The notes: generated from the letters alone by a model not told the origin. DNA of 64,000 nucleotides from JAYWGN01 sp043778255 (GCA_043778255.1 JAYWGN010000002.1:1-64000), one strand, 5' to 3'. Counted from the stretch's first letter, positions 52,752 to 61,252 are shown. Numbers and translations are program-made.

Positions 52752-53381
52752 ATGCAATTCTCTTCTATATTATTAGAAAATGCCGTTAAGGAATTTTCAA
52801 AATTACCCGGTATTGGCAAAAAAACTGCACTCCGTTTGGTGTTACATTTACTAAAGCAACCAAGCAACGAAGTTGCCTATTTTAGCGAAGCTTTACTTAA
52901 CATGAAAACAAATGTGCAGCATTGTAAACAATGCAATAATATAGCTGATACTGCCTTATGTAGTATATGTGCTAACCCAATGCGTAAGCAAGAGTTGGTA
53001 TGTGTGGTAGAGGGTATTAAAGATGTAATTGCAATTGAAAGTACCCAACAATTTAATGGCCAATACCATGTACTAGGCGGTGTTATATCGCCGTTAGATG
53101 GTATTGGCCCCGATCAATTATATATAGATGCATTGGTACAACGTGTTGCTAGTGGCACTATTAGCGAAATTATATTTGCACTTAACCCTAACATACAAGG
53201 GGATACTACCATTTATTACATACAAAAAAAACTAGCAGCTGCAGCACTTACTACAGCAGTTACTGTTACTACAATAGCCCGTGGTATTGCATTTGGTGGC
53301 GAGTTAGAGTATGCCGACGAAATGACCCTTGCCCGTAGCCTACAAAATAGATTGCCCATAGAAAAGTATGTGAGTGGGTAG
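52752..53381 (+). CDS. recR: Recombination protein RecR
   Basis: Recombinational-repair clamp that works with RecO/RecF, 209 aa. The helix-hairpin-helix (FSKLPGIGKKTALRLVLHL) is followed by the C4 zinc finger (CKQCNNIADTALCSIC), the Toprim domain (VCVVEGIKDVIAIESTQQF with HVLGGVISPLDGIGPD) and a C-terminal Walker B-like region with TTIARGIAFGGELEYADEMTLARSL. Full length and typical. The next gene is a truncated defence-like helicase. Confidence 0.96.
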   Translation: MQFSSILLENAVKEFSKLPGIGKKTALRLVLHLLKQPSNEVAYFSEALLNMKTNVQHCKQCNNIADTALCSICANPMRKQELVCVVEGIKDVIAIESTQQFNGQYHVLGGVISPLDGIGPDQLYIDALVQRVASGTISEIIFALNPNIQGDTTIYYIQKKLAAAALTTAVTVTTIARGIAFGGELEYADEMTLARSLQNRLPIEKYVSG

Positions 53382-53564
53382 TGGGCACATTACCAATTTT
53401 AATAAAGACAGTAACATTTAGTATAAGTTAATTATAGAATAGTATAGATTTTTTTTAAAAAACTTTAAGATAGTATAGGGTAAAGTTGTGTTATGTAAAA
53501 GTTGTAAAAACGTTTGAAGTTTATATAAATTATGTTATACTTTTATAGTTAAACTTATATACTA

Positions 53565-54827
53565 ATGCCTGTTATATACGATAATATACAAAACTACCTT
53601 AACAATGGGCTTAATGCAACTTTGGCACAGTCAAAACGAACAGACCTTTGTGTTGGTTATTTTAACCTAAGAGGTTGGAAACAGTTAGCCGATAATATAG
53701 ACCAACTTAGTGGGGATTCCGTAATAGAAAATGAAAGAGAGCAACACCGTGTATGTAGGTTGTTAGTTGGTATGCAAAAAATGCCACTGGAACTAATTAA
53801 AGAAGGCTACGGTATAAGGCATAGAGAAGAAATAGACAGTGCAGAAGCCGTAAAATTAAAAAAGCAAATGGCACAGGAATTTAAAGATCAACTTACTTAT
53901 GGCATACAAACCAACGAAGATGAATTAGGATTACGTAAACTTTGCCTACAATTAAAATCTGGAAAAGTACTAGTAAAATTGCACTTACGTCATACACTAC
54001 ACGCCAAATTATACTTATGTTACCTTAATGACCGAAACAAAGTAGAGGGCTTTATAGGTAGTAGTAACCTCACCTTATCGGGTTTGGCAAAACAAGGTGA
54101 GTTAAATATAGATGTATTAGACCAAGATGCTGCTCATAAATTAGTAACTTGGTTTGAAGATAGGTGGAAAGATAAATGGTGTATAGATATTACGGCCGAA
54201 TTAATAGAAATAATTGACAATAGTTGGGCTGCCGAAAGTTTAGTTAATCCTTACCACATTTATTTAAAAATAGCCTACCATTTATCAACCGAAGCAAGAA
54301 GTGGTTTAAATGAATATAATATTCCCAAAGTGTTTTTAACTGGTGATACTCAATTACTACCATTTCAATCGGAGGCTGTACGTATAGCAGCAAAAAAATT
54401 AAAAATAAGAGGTGGCGTACTAATAGGCGATGTAGTAGGCTTAGGAAAAACAATAACAGCCTGTGCTATAGCAAAATTATTTGAAGATGACCACCACTTT
54501 AATACCTTAATTATATGCCCAAAAAATTTGGTGGAAATGTGGAGGCACTATGTTACAAAATACCAAATGAGGGCAAGAGTTATTTCAATATCCAAATTAA
54601 CCACCGATTTGAAAGAATTAAAACAATATACATTTAGCCAAGTTATTATTGATGAGAGTCATAATTTGCGAAATAGCCAAGGAAGAAGGTACAAGGTTTT
54701 AAAAGAATTTTTAGATGAAAATAATGGAAATATTATTTTGCTTTCTGCTACTCCGTATAATAAATCTTATGTTGATTTGAGTAATCAATTAAGGCTGACA
54801 AAGATTATAATTCATTTTTATTTTTAA
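53565..54827 (+). pseudogene. C-terminally truncated PLD nuclease-SNF2 helicase
   Basis: The 420-aa frame holds the first part of a much longer family. Residues 1-200 are a phospholipase D-like nuclease domain with the HKD half-motif (LHAKLYLCYLN, then GFIGSSNLTLSGL). Residues about 260-411 are the first lobe of a SNF2 helicase: VVGLGKTITACAIAK (motif I), LIICPKNLVEMWRHY, VIIDESHNLRN (DESH) and ILLSATPYNKSYVDLSNQLRL (motif III). Similarity stops after QLRL near 54797. The second helicase lobe is absent and the last nine residues look random. Full-length relatives (about 1000 aa) occur with DNA methylases in defence loci. Loss of the second lobe implies an inactive helicase; the nuclease part might still fold. 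Confidence 0.85.
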
Positions 54828-54883
54828 TAATTAATTCTAGTATATTTTTTTATCAATGGATACTTACTTCTGATTGTTACAAT

Positions 54884-55192
54884 TTGACAAAATTCGATAT
54901 CTACTCAATTTTTGTCCCAAGGAATATTGATATCAATTATCTCAATCGCCTAGCTAAAAAACTTTTCGAATCTATGCTTAACAATTGCCAAATAACAATG
55001 TATAATTATGAAAATAGAGGGGAGGTTAATTTTGCACAATTCTTTCCAAAAAAATCCAAACCCATCATCGACGAAATCGACAAAGTACTAGCCCAGCACT
55101 ATGGCTTTACCGAAGAGGAGTTAGATTTTATAATTAATTACGATATAAAGTACCGTATGGGTAAGGGTTTGGAGGCAGAGGAGGATGTCTGA
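54884..55192 (+). pseudogene. C-terminal remnant of a DNA methylase (Eco57I/type IIG-like)
   Basis: A 102-residue open frame (no ATG; TTG at 54884). Its last 55 residues (PKKSKPIIDEIDKVLAQHYG, FTEEELDFIINYDIKYRMG) match the typical C-terminal end of adenine-specific DNA methyltransferases of the Eco57I type, from memory. The preceding segment (YENRGEVNFAQFF) also fits the end of their specificity region. The catalytic NPPY part is missing. The stop codon TGA lies inside the next repeat (GTCTGAAC). It appears to be joined to the truncated helicase by a deletion that removed several kilobases. Confidence 0.7.
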
Positions 55193-55285
55193 ACTGTGAT
55201 TTAAGCAGTTTAATTAGATTTAGCAGATTATAAAGCAAAATCCAATTAATCCTTAAATCAGCGTTAATCATAGTTCAGACAGTGG
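55187..55285. repeat. Repeat element upstream of the GxxExxY gene, with inverted ends
   Basis: The element begins GTCTGAACTGTGATT (55187-55201) and ends near AATCATAGTTCAGAC (55266-55280), 14 of 15 complementary, with AT-rich ATTTAAGCAG-like units between, then AGTGGGGG. The right part recurs after the GxxExxY gene at 55736-55776. Confidence 0.85.
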
Positions 55286-55341
55286 GGGAATTTGATAAAA
55301 AGATTAAACTAATTTTGAAAATATACAAATAAATAAAAACT

Positions 55342-55740
55342 ATGGTAGAAGAGTACAAGTATAAAGACATAACCCATAAAATAATAGGAGCAGCAATGCA
55401 AGTGCATAAAGTAATAGGTAATGGTTTTCAAGAAGTAATTTATCAAAGAGCTATGGAAATGGAGATGCCTTATTTTGAGTTGAGCTTTAATAGAGAATTT
55501 GAAATGCCTATCTTTTACAGAGAAAAACAAATAGGGTTGCGACGAGTAGATTTTTTGGTAATGAATGTAATTGCAGTAGAATTGAAAGCAGTTATAAAAT
55601 TAGAAGATGTGCACCTTGCACAAGCCATTAATTATTTGGAAGCCTATAATTTAGAAGTAGGTTTGTTACTCAATTTTGGTAGCAAAAGTTTAGAATTTAA
55701 AAGGTTAATCAATACCAAGTATAATCCTGTTAATTCTTAA
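55342..55740 (+). CDS. GxxExxY family protein
   Basis: Protein of 132 aa with the name-giving motif GNGFQEVIYQ (residues about 25-34), followed by YFELSFNREFEMPIFYREKQ, RRVDFLVMNVIAVELKAVIK and AQAINYLEAYNLEVGLLLNFG. The acidic/lysine pattern RRVDF...VELKA is that of a PD-(D/E)xK-type nuclease fold, a relationship proposed for the family. Function unknown. Genes of this family occur in many copies in Bacteroidota, and this one lies between partial direct repeats of one element. Its stop codon lies at the start of the downstream repeat copy. Confidence 0.9.
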   Translation: MVEEYKYKDITHKIIGAAMQVHKVIGNGFQEVIYQRAMEMEMPYFELSFNREFEMPIFYREKQIGLRRVDFLVMNVIAVELKAVIKLEDVHLAQAINYLEAYNLEVGLLLNFGSKSLEFKRLINTKYNPVNS

Positions 55741-55776
55741 ATCTGCTTAAATCAAAGCTCAGACAGTGGGGGGGGA
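55736..55776. repeat. Second copy of the repeat end, after the GxxExxY gene
   Basis: About 36 bp matching 55249-55285 in the same orientation: TTAAATCtGCtTAAATCA, AGCTCAGACAGTGGGGG, with a few changes. It includes the TAA stop of the GxxExxY gene. Confidence 0.8.
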
Positions 55777-55790
55777 GTATTAAAATGTAA

Positions 55791-55840
55791 ATGCCTTGCT
55801 TGTGGCAAGGCATCGGTTCAAAAATACTATTTTTGAAGCC
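55791..55840. other. Two adjacent hairpins
   Basis: ATGCCTTGC (55791-55799) pairs with GCAAGGCAT (55805-55813), and immediately after it TCAAAAATA pairs with TATTTTTGA around one base. Possible terminator of the GxxExxY transcript, though no clean T tract follows the first stem. Confidence 0.45.
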
Positions 55841-56047
55841 GTACAACAAATGTAAATAAATAATTTTAAAGAAATTAAGTATTAATAAAATTTAGAAATT
55901 GAAAATGGCTAATTTATTTATTGCGATACCTATTTCTACAATCTGTCTCGATAGATACTACCGATAGCCACCTTCATAAAATGATCATTATCGAAAAAGT
56001 AAAATAAGCAACGAATAAAAGTATAAATAAACTAGTGGAAATTAAAG

Positions 56048-56135
56048 AACATAGACACCAACATAGCCAATCTGTCTATGTTATATATTTTTTTGCGATA
56101 AACATAGACATCAACATAGCCAAACTATCTATGTT
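56048..56135. repeat. Pair of 35-bp direct repeats, each an interrupted palindrome
   Basis: Copies at 56048-56082 and 56101-56135, 18 bp apart, differing at a few positions. Each starts AACATAGACA or AACATAGACAT and ends TCTATGTT, so each can form an 8-10 bp stem. The first is followed by a T tract. They lie about 50-135 bp before the DprA-like gene; the rest of the 410-bp gap shows no gene. Confidence 0.85.
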
Positions 56136-56184
56136 CTAAAATAAAAATTAGATCTTAGACAAATAATGTAAGACTTAACAAAAG

Positions 56185-56607
56185 ATGGAAATACATGGTC
56201 ACATAGGCAATATAGCACATTTAAAGCTACATAAAACTGCTTTTTTATGCAGCAGGCAAATACCTGCCAGTGCAGTACTAAAATGCTACGATTGGGCTAT
56301 AGCTATGAGAGAGCAGCAGCAATGTATAATAAGTGGTTTCCATAGCCAAATAGAAAAAGATGTATTGCATTATTTACTAAAAGGTACACAGCCAATAATT
56401 ATAGTATTGGCAAGAGGTTTAAAACAAAAAATAGAGCCTCATTTTATAAAACCACTTGAAGAAGGCAGGCTACTATTTATAACGCCTTTTAACAAAAACA
56501 CAATTCGGGTTTCAGCAACAAATGCATTAATTCGTAACAAATTAATGATAGAATTAGCCAATCAAGTAGTAGTAGGGTTTGCTAATGTAAAAGGTAATAT
56601 TAACTAA
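56185..56607 (+). CDS. DprA-like single-domain protein (Smf family)
   Basis: Protein of 140 aa with the Rossmann-like DprA/Smf core only: TAFLCSRQIPASAVLKCYDW, CIISGFHSQIEKDVLHYLLK, PIIIVLARGL and LFITPF, then the segment NALIRNKLMIELANQVVVGFA, which matches the RN(R)xI end of DprA. DprA protects single-stranded DNA and loads RecA in natural transformation; short forms like this lack the SAM and winged-helix parts and are of unknown role. A defence or mobile-element association is possible because of its neighbours. A terminator follows. Confidence 0.78.
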   Translation: MEIHGHIGNIAHLKLHKTAFLCSRQIPASAVLKCYDWAIAMREQQQCIISGFHSQIEKDVLHYLLKGTQPIIIVLARGLKQKIEPHFIKPLEEGRLLFITPFNKNTIRVSATNALIRNKLMIELANQVVVGFANVKGNIN

Positions 56608-56650
56608 CAACTCACTAATTGTAATGCTGTGTATTTGTAATAGCATACAC

Positions 56651-56688
56651 AAAAAAAGTTGCTCCATTTACGGCAAGCAACTTTTTTT
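56651..56688. terminator. Bidirectional intrinsic terminator
   Basis: AAAAAAAGTTGCT (56651-56663) pairs with AGCAACTTTTTTT (56676-56688). It lies between the convergent DprA-like and dodecin genes and serves both. Confidence 0.93.
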
Positions 56689-56710
56689 AATGAGGGTGTT
56701 ATGTAGGCTA

Positions 56711-56914
56711 TTAATCTACTACAAAACTAATTTTTACATTTACTCGATATTCGGTTATTACACCTGCATCGCTTACAAGGGTACTAAAGTTATTAACGTT
56801 GCAGCTTTTAATATTTCTTACTGATTTGGCTGCATGTGTTACTGCATTTTGTGCTGCATGTTCCCAACTTTTGTCGGAGCTAGCTAATACTTCTATTACT
56901 TTTAATACTGGCAT
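56711..56914 (-). CDS. Dodecin
   Basis: Flavin- or CoA-binding dodecamer-forming protein of 67 aa. VLKVIEVLASSDKSWEHAAQNAV and the strands VNNFSTLV and EYRVNVKISFVVD match the family (the conserved SWEHAAQNA helix is clear). Dodecins buffer free flavin; the nearby ribBA gene makes flavin precursors, although the two are 3 kb apart. Transcribed last on the minus strand behind the LolA-like and ABC genes. Confidence 0.92.
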   Translation of the reverse strand: MPVLKVIEVLASSDKSWEHAAQNAVTHAAKSVRNIKSCNVNNFSTLVSDAGVITEYRVNVKISFVVD

Positions 56915-56947
56915 AATTGGTAGGTTTTATTTACTGTAAGGTAGCTA

Positions 56948-57643
56948 TTAATTTTTAAATACATCTTCGGCAATGCCTTTATTTATAATATAATCAGTAT
57001 AGGTAATTTCTATTTTTCCTTTTTTAGCTTTTACCTTTTTATCGTTATCGGCACTTGTGCCATTATCATAATCAAAGGTTACGCCTTTGGGTAATTTATA
57101 ATCTTTTGTGTTAAATGTAAATTGGGCTTTGCTAGGTAAGCCATAGCTAGCTTGGCTGCCATATTGCATTACTAGTTCGTAAGTGCCGTTATCTTTTGTG
57201 GTAGTTTTGCTTTTAAGTATAAGCACATTTACCTCATCTATATACAAAGTGCTAAGGGCTACATCGCCCTTTGAGTCATCGTTTGGTAGTATTTTTATTA
57301 CTTTTACGGTAGTGCCATTTACCTTATCGGTACCAGCATCAAGGGCTTGGTAGTTGGTAAGGCTAAGCACATTAGCCATATTTATATTTACACTTCCTTT
57401 GGGTATAAATGATATGCCACTTTCATTCTTAATTTTTATTTTATCAGGTTTTTTATAATATATTTTTACTTTAGCTATGGGTGCTTTTATAAATACTACA
57501 TTGGTTTTCATTTTGCCATTGGCTACATAATCGTTTACTAAGTCGTATTTGGCTTTCACTTTTTTTACTAGCAGGGTGGCAGCATCTTGTGCTAAGCATT
57601 GGTTAGCTAAGGTTATAGTGAGTAGTAGGGTAAGTAGTTTCAT
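56948..57643 (-). CDS. LolA-like periplasmic protein
   Basis: Exported protein of 231 aa with signal LLTLLLTITLANQCLAQ. The body has the LolA/LolB-type half-barrel pattern: VKKVKAKYDLVNDYVANGKM, IKAPIAKVKIYYKKPDKIKI and LYIDEVNVLILKSKTTTKDNGTYELVMQYG. Typical LolA carries lipoproteins from the inner to the outer membrane; this variant belongs to a looser family whose cargo is unknown. It lies 29 bp after the ABC permease gene, so the three minus-strand genes probably form one operon. Confidence 0.8.
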   Translation of the reverse strand: MKLLTLLLTITLANQCLAQDAATLLVKKVKAKYDLVNDYVANGKMKTNVVFIKAPIAKVKIYYKKPDKIKIKNESGISFIPKGSVNINMANVLSLTNYQALDAGTDKVNGTTVKVIKILPNDDSKGDVALSTLYIDEVNVLILKSKTTTKDNGTYELVMQYGSQASYGLPSKAQFTFNTKDYKLPKGVTFDYDNGTSADNDKKVKAKKGKIEITYTDYIINKGIAEDVFKN

Positions 57644-57671
57644 AGTGTTTATTTTACAAGGTGTAGTTATT

Positions 57672-58571
57672 TTAGCTCAATATATCTTTGTTTTTAAATT
57701 TGTATATGGCTATGCCCAAAAAAAGAATAATATACCCAAACAGTACTGCAATGCTTTTGTACAGGCTACTTGCTTTTTCTATAGTGCCCGGTACTATGGT
57801 GCCACTATCGTCGCCAATGAGTACAAATGTTTGTGGGTAAAACATGGCTTTCCAACCCAACATGTGGGTGGTAAATAACCATGGCGATATTGTATTTTCA
57901 AATATGGGAACTTTTAATTGCTGTATTATAGTACACACTATTACTATGGTAGTGGTGGCTACTATGGGGCCTATTGAGTTGTCGGACAGTACAGATAATA
58001 GTATAGCCAATGCCGCTATTACACTTAATGCTAAAGTGGCAAATAAAAATGCAAATAAGTAACGCCACATTACATCGGCCTTAGGTATTTGTATAAAGTC
58101 GAGTTCTCTAAATATAAATAAATCATTTTTGCCAAATAAATAATTGCTTAAAAAAAGCCCCAATATGGCCATCCATATAAGCATTATAATTATATATATT
58201 ACACTAGCAACATACTTAGCCAATATAATTTGGTAACGGCTTACAGGCTTACCTACCATAAACCTTAGTGTACCCATACTAGCCTCTCCACTTATTTGGT
58301 CGCCGGCTATAAGTGCCACCATTAGTGGTATGTGTATGAGCAAGGTATTGAGTATAATAAAGCATACAAAGTAGCCATTTATTATAAGGTCCTTGGGTAC
58401 TTCAAATGTATCGTTTTGGCCGCTTATGAACAGGTCCATAAATTCGCCACCGTTAGCCTTTAGTGCAAATTGTATAAGTATTATAAGTATGGCTAATGCC
58501 CCAAAAGATATGTAGGTTCTCGGTCGTTTGGTTATTTTAAATAATTCTATTTTGAGTAAGGTAAAAAACAT
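57672..58571 (-). CDS. ABC-2 type transporter permease
   Basis: Integral membrane subunit of 299 aa with about six helices, starting MFFTLLKIELFKITKRPRTYISF, a typical ABC-2 (BcrB-type) N-terminus. EASMGTLRFMVGKPVSRYQIILAKYVA is the signature cytoplasmic loop of this type. Large extracytoplasmic segments are few. It lies 19 bp downstream of the ATPase subunit gene, with which it would form the exporter. Substrate unknown; bacitracin/lipid-type exporters are the nearest relatives by pattern. Confidence 0.9.
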   Translation of the reverse strand: MFFTLLKIELFKITKRPRTYISFGALAILIILIQFALKANGGEFMDLFISGQNDTFEVPKDLIINGYFVCFIILNTLLIHIPLMVALIAGDQISGEASMGTLRFMVGKPVSRYQIILAKYVASVIYIIIMLIWMAILGLFLSNYLFGKNDLFIFRELDFIQIPKADVMWRYLFAFLFATLALSVIAALAILLSVLSDNSIGPIVATTTIVIVCTIIQQLKVPIFENTISPWLFTTHMLGWKAMFYPQTFVLIGDDSGTIVPGTIEKASSLYKSIAVLFGYIILFLGIAIYKFKNKDILS

Positions 58572-58590
58572 AACGTAAGTAGTATTGGTG

Positions 58591-59505
58591 TTAGGCTGCG
58601 GTGTTGGTTAGGGTCAAAAAATAATCTTCTAAGCTATGCTTAGCCCTAAGGCTATATACTTGTATGCCAAGCTGTGTAAGGCTTTGGTTAAATGCTGGTA
58701 TGGTAGCTTTAGGCATTTGGTATAGCAATGTATGAGTATCTTGGGTTACATAATGTTGTTTCCATGCTGTGGTGTTAAGTAGTGTTATAGCTTCGTTATT
58801 GTTGCTTGTTATTAACTCTATTTGTAATTGTGCAGGGTTAAGTAAGCTCTCTATTTTTCCCTCTACTACTTTTTTTCCTTTGCTAATTATTAGCAAATCG
58901 GTGGCTATCATTTCCATTTCGCTTAGCAAATGCGATGATAATAGTATGGTTTTATTCAGTTCATTTTTAAGGTGCAATATTAGGTTACGTATATCGGCTA
59001 TACCTTGTGGGTCAAGCCCATTAACTGGCTCGTCAAGTATTATTAGTTGTGGGTTGTGTATAAGTGCTGTTGCTATGCCAAGCCGCTGTTTCATACCTTG
59101 GCTAAATGTTTTCATTTTGCTAGTTGCCCTATCGGCAAGGCCCACTTTATCCAACACGTCCATTATACTTTTGTTGGTTGCTTTTACACGGCTAAGTTTG
59201 GCAAATAAGGCTACGTTTTCGTAAGCTGTTAAGTACTTATATAAGTCGGGTCGTTCTATTACTGCACCAATGTTTTGTAGTATATCGTTAGGGTTTTTTG
59301 TTAGGCTTTCGCCAAAAATTTTGATGCTACCGTTAGTTGGTTTTATAAGTGTAAGCAGCATACGTATGGTAGTGCTTTTGCCTGCACCATTTTGCCCCAA
59401 AAAACCATAAATACTATTGGTAGGTACAGTAAATGTTAAATCATTAACGGCTACTAAATCATTAAATTGTTTGGTAAGGTTGGTAACTTCTAATACTGCA
59501 CTCAT
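58591..59505 (-). CDS. ABC transporter ATP-binding protein (BcrA-type)
   Basis: ATPase subunit of 304 aa from ATG 59505 (an upstream frame to 59556 adds 17 unlikely residues). Walker A LGQNGAGKSTTIRML, signature TFSQGMKQRLG (for LSGGQ), Walker B LIILDEPVNGLDP, and the H-loop LLSSHLLSEME are all present. The C-terminal about 80 residues form the extra domain seen in bacitracin-type ATPases. It is the first gene of the three-gene minus-strand set with the permease and the LolA-like protein. Confidence 0.94.
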   Translation of the reverse strand: MSAVLEVTNLTKQFNDLVAVNDLTFTVPTNSIYGFLGQNGAGKSTTIRMLLTLIKPTNGSIKIFGESLTKNPNDILQNIGAVIERPDLYKYLTAYENVALFAKLSRVKATNKSIMDVLDKVGLADRATSKMKTFSQGMKQRLGIATALIHNPQLIILDEPVNGLDPQGIADIRNLILHLKNELNKTILLSSHLLSEMEMIATDLLIISKGKKVVEGKIESLLNPAQLQIELITSNNNEAITLLNTTAWKQHYVTQDTHTLLYQMPKATIPAFNQSLTQLGIQVYSLRAKHSLEDYFLTLTNTAA

Positions 59506-59683
59506 TATAATTGTATAGGTATAAAAGATTGTTTTAAGGTACTGCCAAGGCCGCAAAGTTAAAACAGATTATTGGTAATAAAGTTGTGTAGTAACCTCAA
59601 TTGTAACATTGGTTAATGAAATATCAAATTCATAATTTTTTGTTGGTAGTAAAGTATTTTAAGTATGGGGGGTTGTAATTATT

Positions 59684-59848
59684 AAAAAAGCTACTCCTAA
59701 TAAGGTAGCTGCACAAAATTACTAAAAGCTTAATGGCTGCCACGCTTAACCGAAAATCACCTGCCGTAGGCAGGTATTGTAGGTGGGCGTGGAACCAAAG
59801 TTGCACAATGCAATTAAGACGATAGCCCCAAAACAAAATTAGGAGTAG
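59684..59848 (-). ncRNA. Structured RNA candidate, 6S RNA-like
   Basis: The minus strand can form a long rod of about 160 nt. The closing stem is CTACTCCTAAT with its exact complement (59838-59848 with 59691-59701, 11 bp), followed on the minus strand by GCTTTTTT, a terminator-like tail. Inside lie CTTAAT/ATTAAG (59729-59734 with 59813-59818), CCACGC/GCGTGG (59740-59745 with 59787-59792), a 7-bp apical hairpin ACCTGCC/GGCAGGT (59759-59775) and a side hairpin TTGCA/TGCAA (59801-59813). Long irregular rods with an internal bubble resemble 6S RNA. No canonical promoter match was found (TACATTCT is the nearest). The assignment to 6S is tentative; the structure itself is strong. Confidence 0.6.
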
Positions 59849-59887
59849 AATGTACTTGCCACTAGCAATTTTGTATTAATTGTTAAC

Positions 59888-59895
59888 TACCTTTG
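59888..59895 (+). promoter_or_regulatory. Putative -7 box of ribBA
   Basis: TACCTTTG matches TAnnTTTG, 22 bp before the start at 59918. TTTTG occurs about 15-20 bp upstream of it, rather close for a -33 element. Confidence 0.5.
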
Positions 59896-59917
59896 CACTT
59901 TATAATAGTACAAACTA

Positions 59918-61123
59918 ATGTTTAAATTAAATACCATACCCGAAGCCCTACAAGCCATTAAAAACGGCGAATTAATAATAGTGGTGGACGATGAAGATAG
60001 GGAAAACGAAGGTGACTTTATAGCAGCAGCCGAGTGTGTAACAGCCGAAACAATTAACTTTATGAGCAAGTATGGCCGTGGGCTTATATGTGCACCACTG
60101 CAAGAGGACAGGTGCGAAGCCCTAGAGTTAGACCTAATGGTACATAACAATACTGCACTGCACGAAACTCCCTTTACAGTATCGGTTGATTTGTTGGGCT
60201 ATGGCTGCACCACAGGCATATCGGCTATGGACAGGGCCAAAACAGTGCAAGCCCTTGTAAACCCCGCCACATTACCCACTGAATTGGGTAGGCCAGGGCA
60301 TATATTTCCGCTTAAAGCTAAAAAAGGTGGTGTACTCCGCCGTGTTGGCCACACCGAAGCAACTATAGACCTAGCAAGGCTTGCAGGCTTTGCACCGGCT
60401 GGTGTATTGGTTGAAATTATGAATGAAGATGGCACTATGGCAAGGCTACCACAACTAATGGAAATAGCAGCACAGCACAACCTCAAAATTATAAGTATAG
60501 AAGACCTAATAGAATACAGGCTCCAAAACGAAAGCCTTGTAGAAGAAATTACAAGGGTAGATATGCCTACCAAACACGGACATTTTAAACTTATAGCCTT
60601 TAAAGAAACCCTTACCAATACCGAACATTTGGCACTTATAAAAGGTGAATGGCAACCTAACGAACCTATACTTACAAGGGTACATAGCAGCTGCTTTACT
60701 GGCGATATATTAGGCAGCCTTCGTTGCGACTGTGGCGACCAATTAGAAAAAGCTATGCAAATGGTACAGCAAGAGGGTAAGGGTGTAATACTATACATGA
60801 ACCAAGAGGGCAGAGGTATAGGGCTAGTAAATAAACTAAAAGCTTACAAGCTACAGGAGCAAGGTATGGATACTGTGGAGGCTAACCTACACCTTGGCTT
60901 TAATATGGATGAACGTGACTATGGCACTGGTGCCCAAATACTACGAAAGCTAGGTGTACAAAAGCTTAGGCTTATGAGCAATAACCCCAAAAAAAGAAAA
61001 GGACTAATAGGCTATGGCCTAGAAATAGTAGAAAACATTGCTATAGAAATACCTGCCAACGAACATAATAAAAAATACTTGGAAACAAAAAGAGAAAAAA
61101 TGGGACATGAAATACTTTTGTAA
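59918..61123 (+). CDS. ribBA: Bifunctional 3,4-DHBP synthase / GTP cyclohydrolase II
   Basis: Two early enzymes of riboflavin synthesis in one protein of 401 aa. RibB half (1-205): LIIVVDDEDRENEGDFIAAA (acidic metal site), MSKYGRGLICAPL, TGISAMDRAKTVQAL, and the HTEATIDLARLAG motif. RibA half (about 206-401): HSSCFTGDILGSLRCDCGDQL (three zinc cysteines), MNQEGRGIGLVNKLKAYKLQ, DERDYGTGAQILRKLGV and LMSNNPKKR. The upstream region lacks the FMN riboswitch core, so control by that element is unlikely. Confidence 0.95.
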   Translation: MFKLNTIPEALQAIKNGELIIVVDDEDRENEGDFIAAAECVTAETINFMSKYGRGLICAPLQEDRCEALELDLMVHNNTALHETPFTVSVDLLGYGCTTGISAMDRAKTVQALVNPATLPTELGRPGHIFPLKAKKGGVLRRVGHTEATIDLARLAGFAPAGVLVEIMNEDGTMARLPQLMEIAAQHNLKIISIEDLIEYRLQNESLVEEITRVDMPTKHGHFKLIAFKETLTNTEHLALIKGEWQPNEPILTRVHSSCFTGDILGSLRCDCGDQLEKAMQMVQQEGKGVILYMNQEGRGIGLVNKLKAYKLQEQGMDTVEANLHLGFNMDERDYGTGAQILRKLGVQKLRLMSNNPKKRKGLIGYGLEIVENIAIEIPANEHNKKYLETKREKMGHEILL

Positions 61124-61252
61124 ATGTAATAATAAGATAATCCCGAATACTCGGGAGAAGTTGTGCTGATATGCTAATTTAATAATTTGATAATTTAATA
61201 TTGTGCTGATATGCTTCCCGCAATAAGCGGATTAAAAAATAATGGAATGAGT

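Noticed and set aside
56048..56135. Start of a CRISPR array.
   Set aside because: Only two repeats, an 18-bp spacer, no further units and no cas gene nearby.
59557..59917. FMN riboswitch before ribBA.
   Set aside because: The conserved core (AGGGGC ... CCGGCGGU) is absent, and the structured element points the other way with its T tail on the minus strand.
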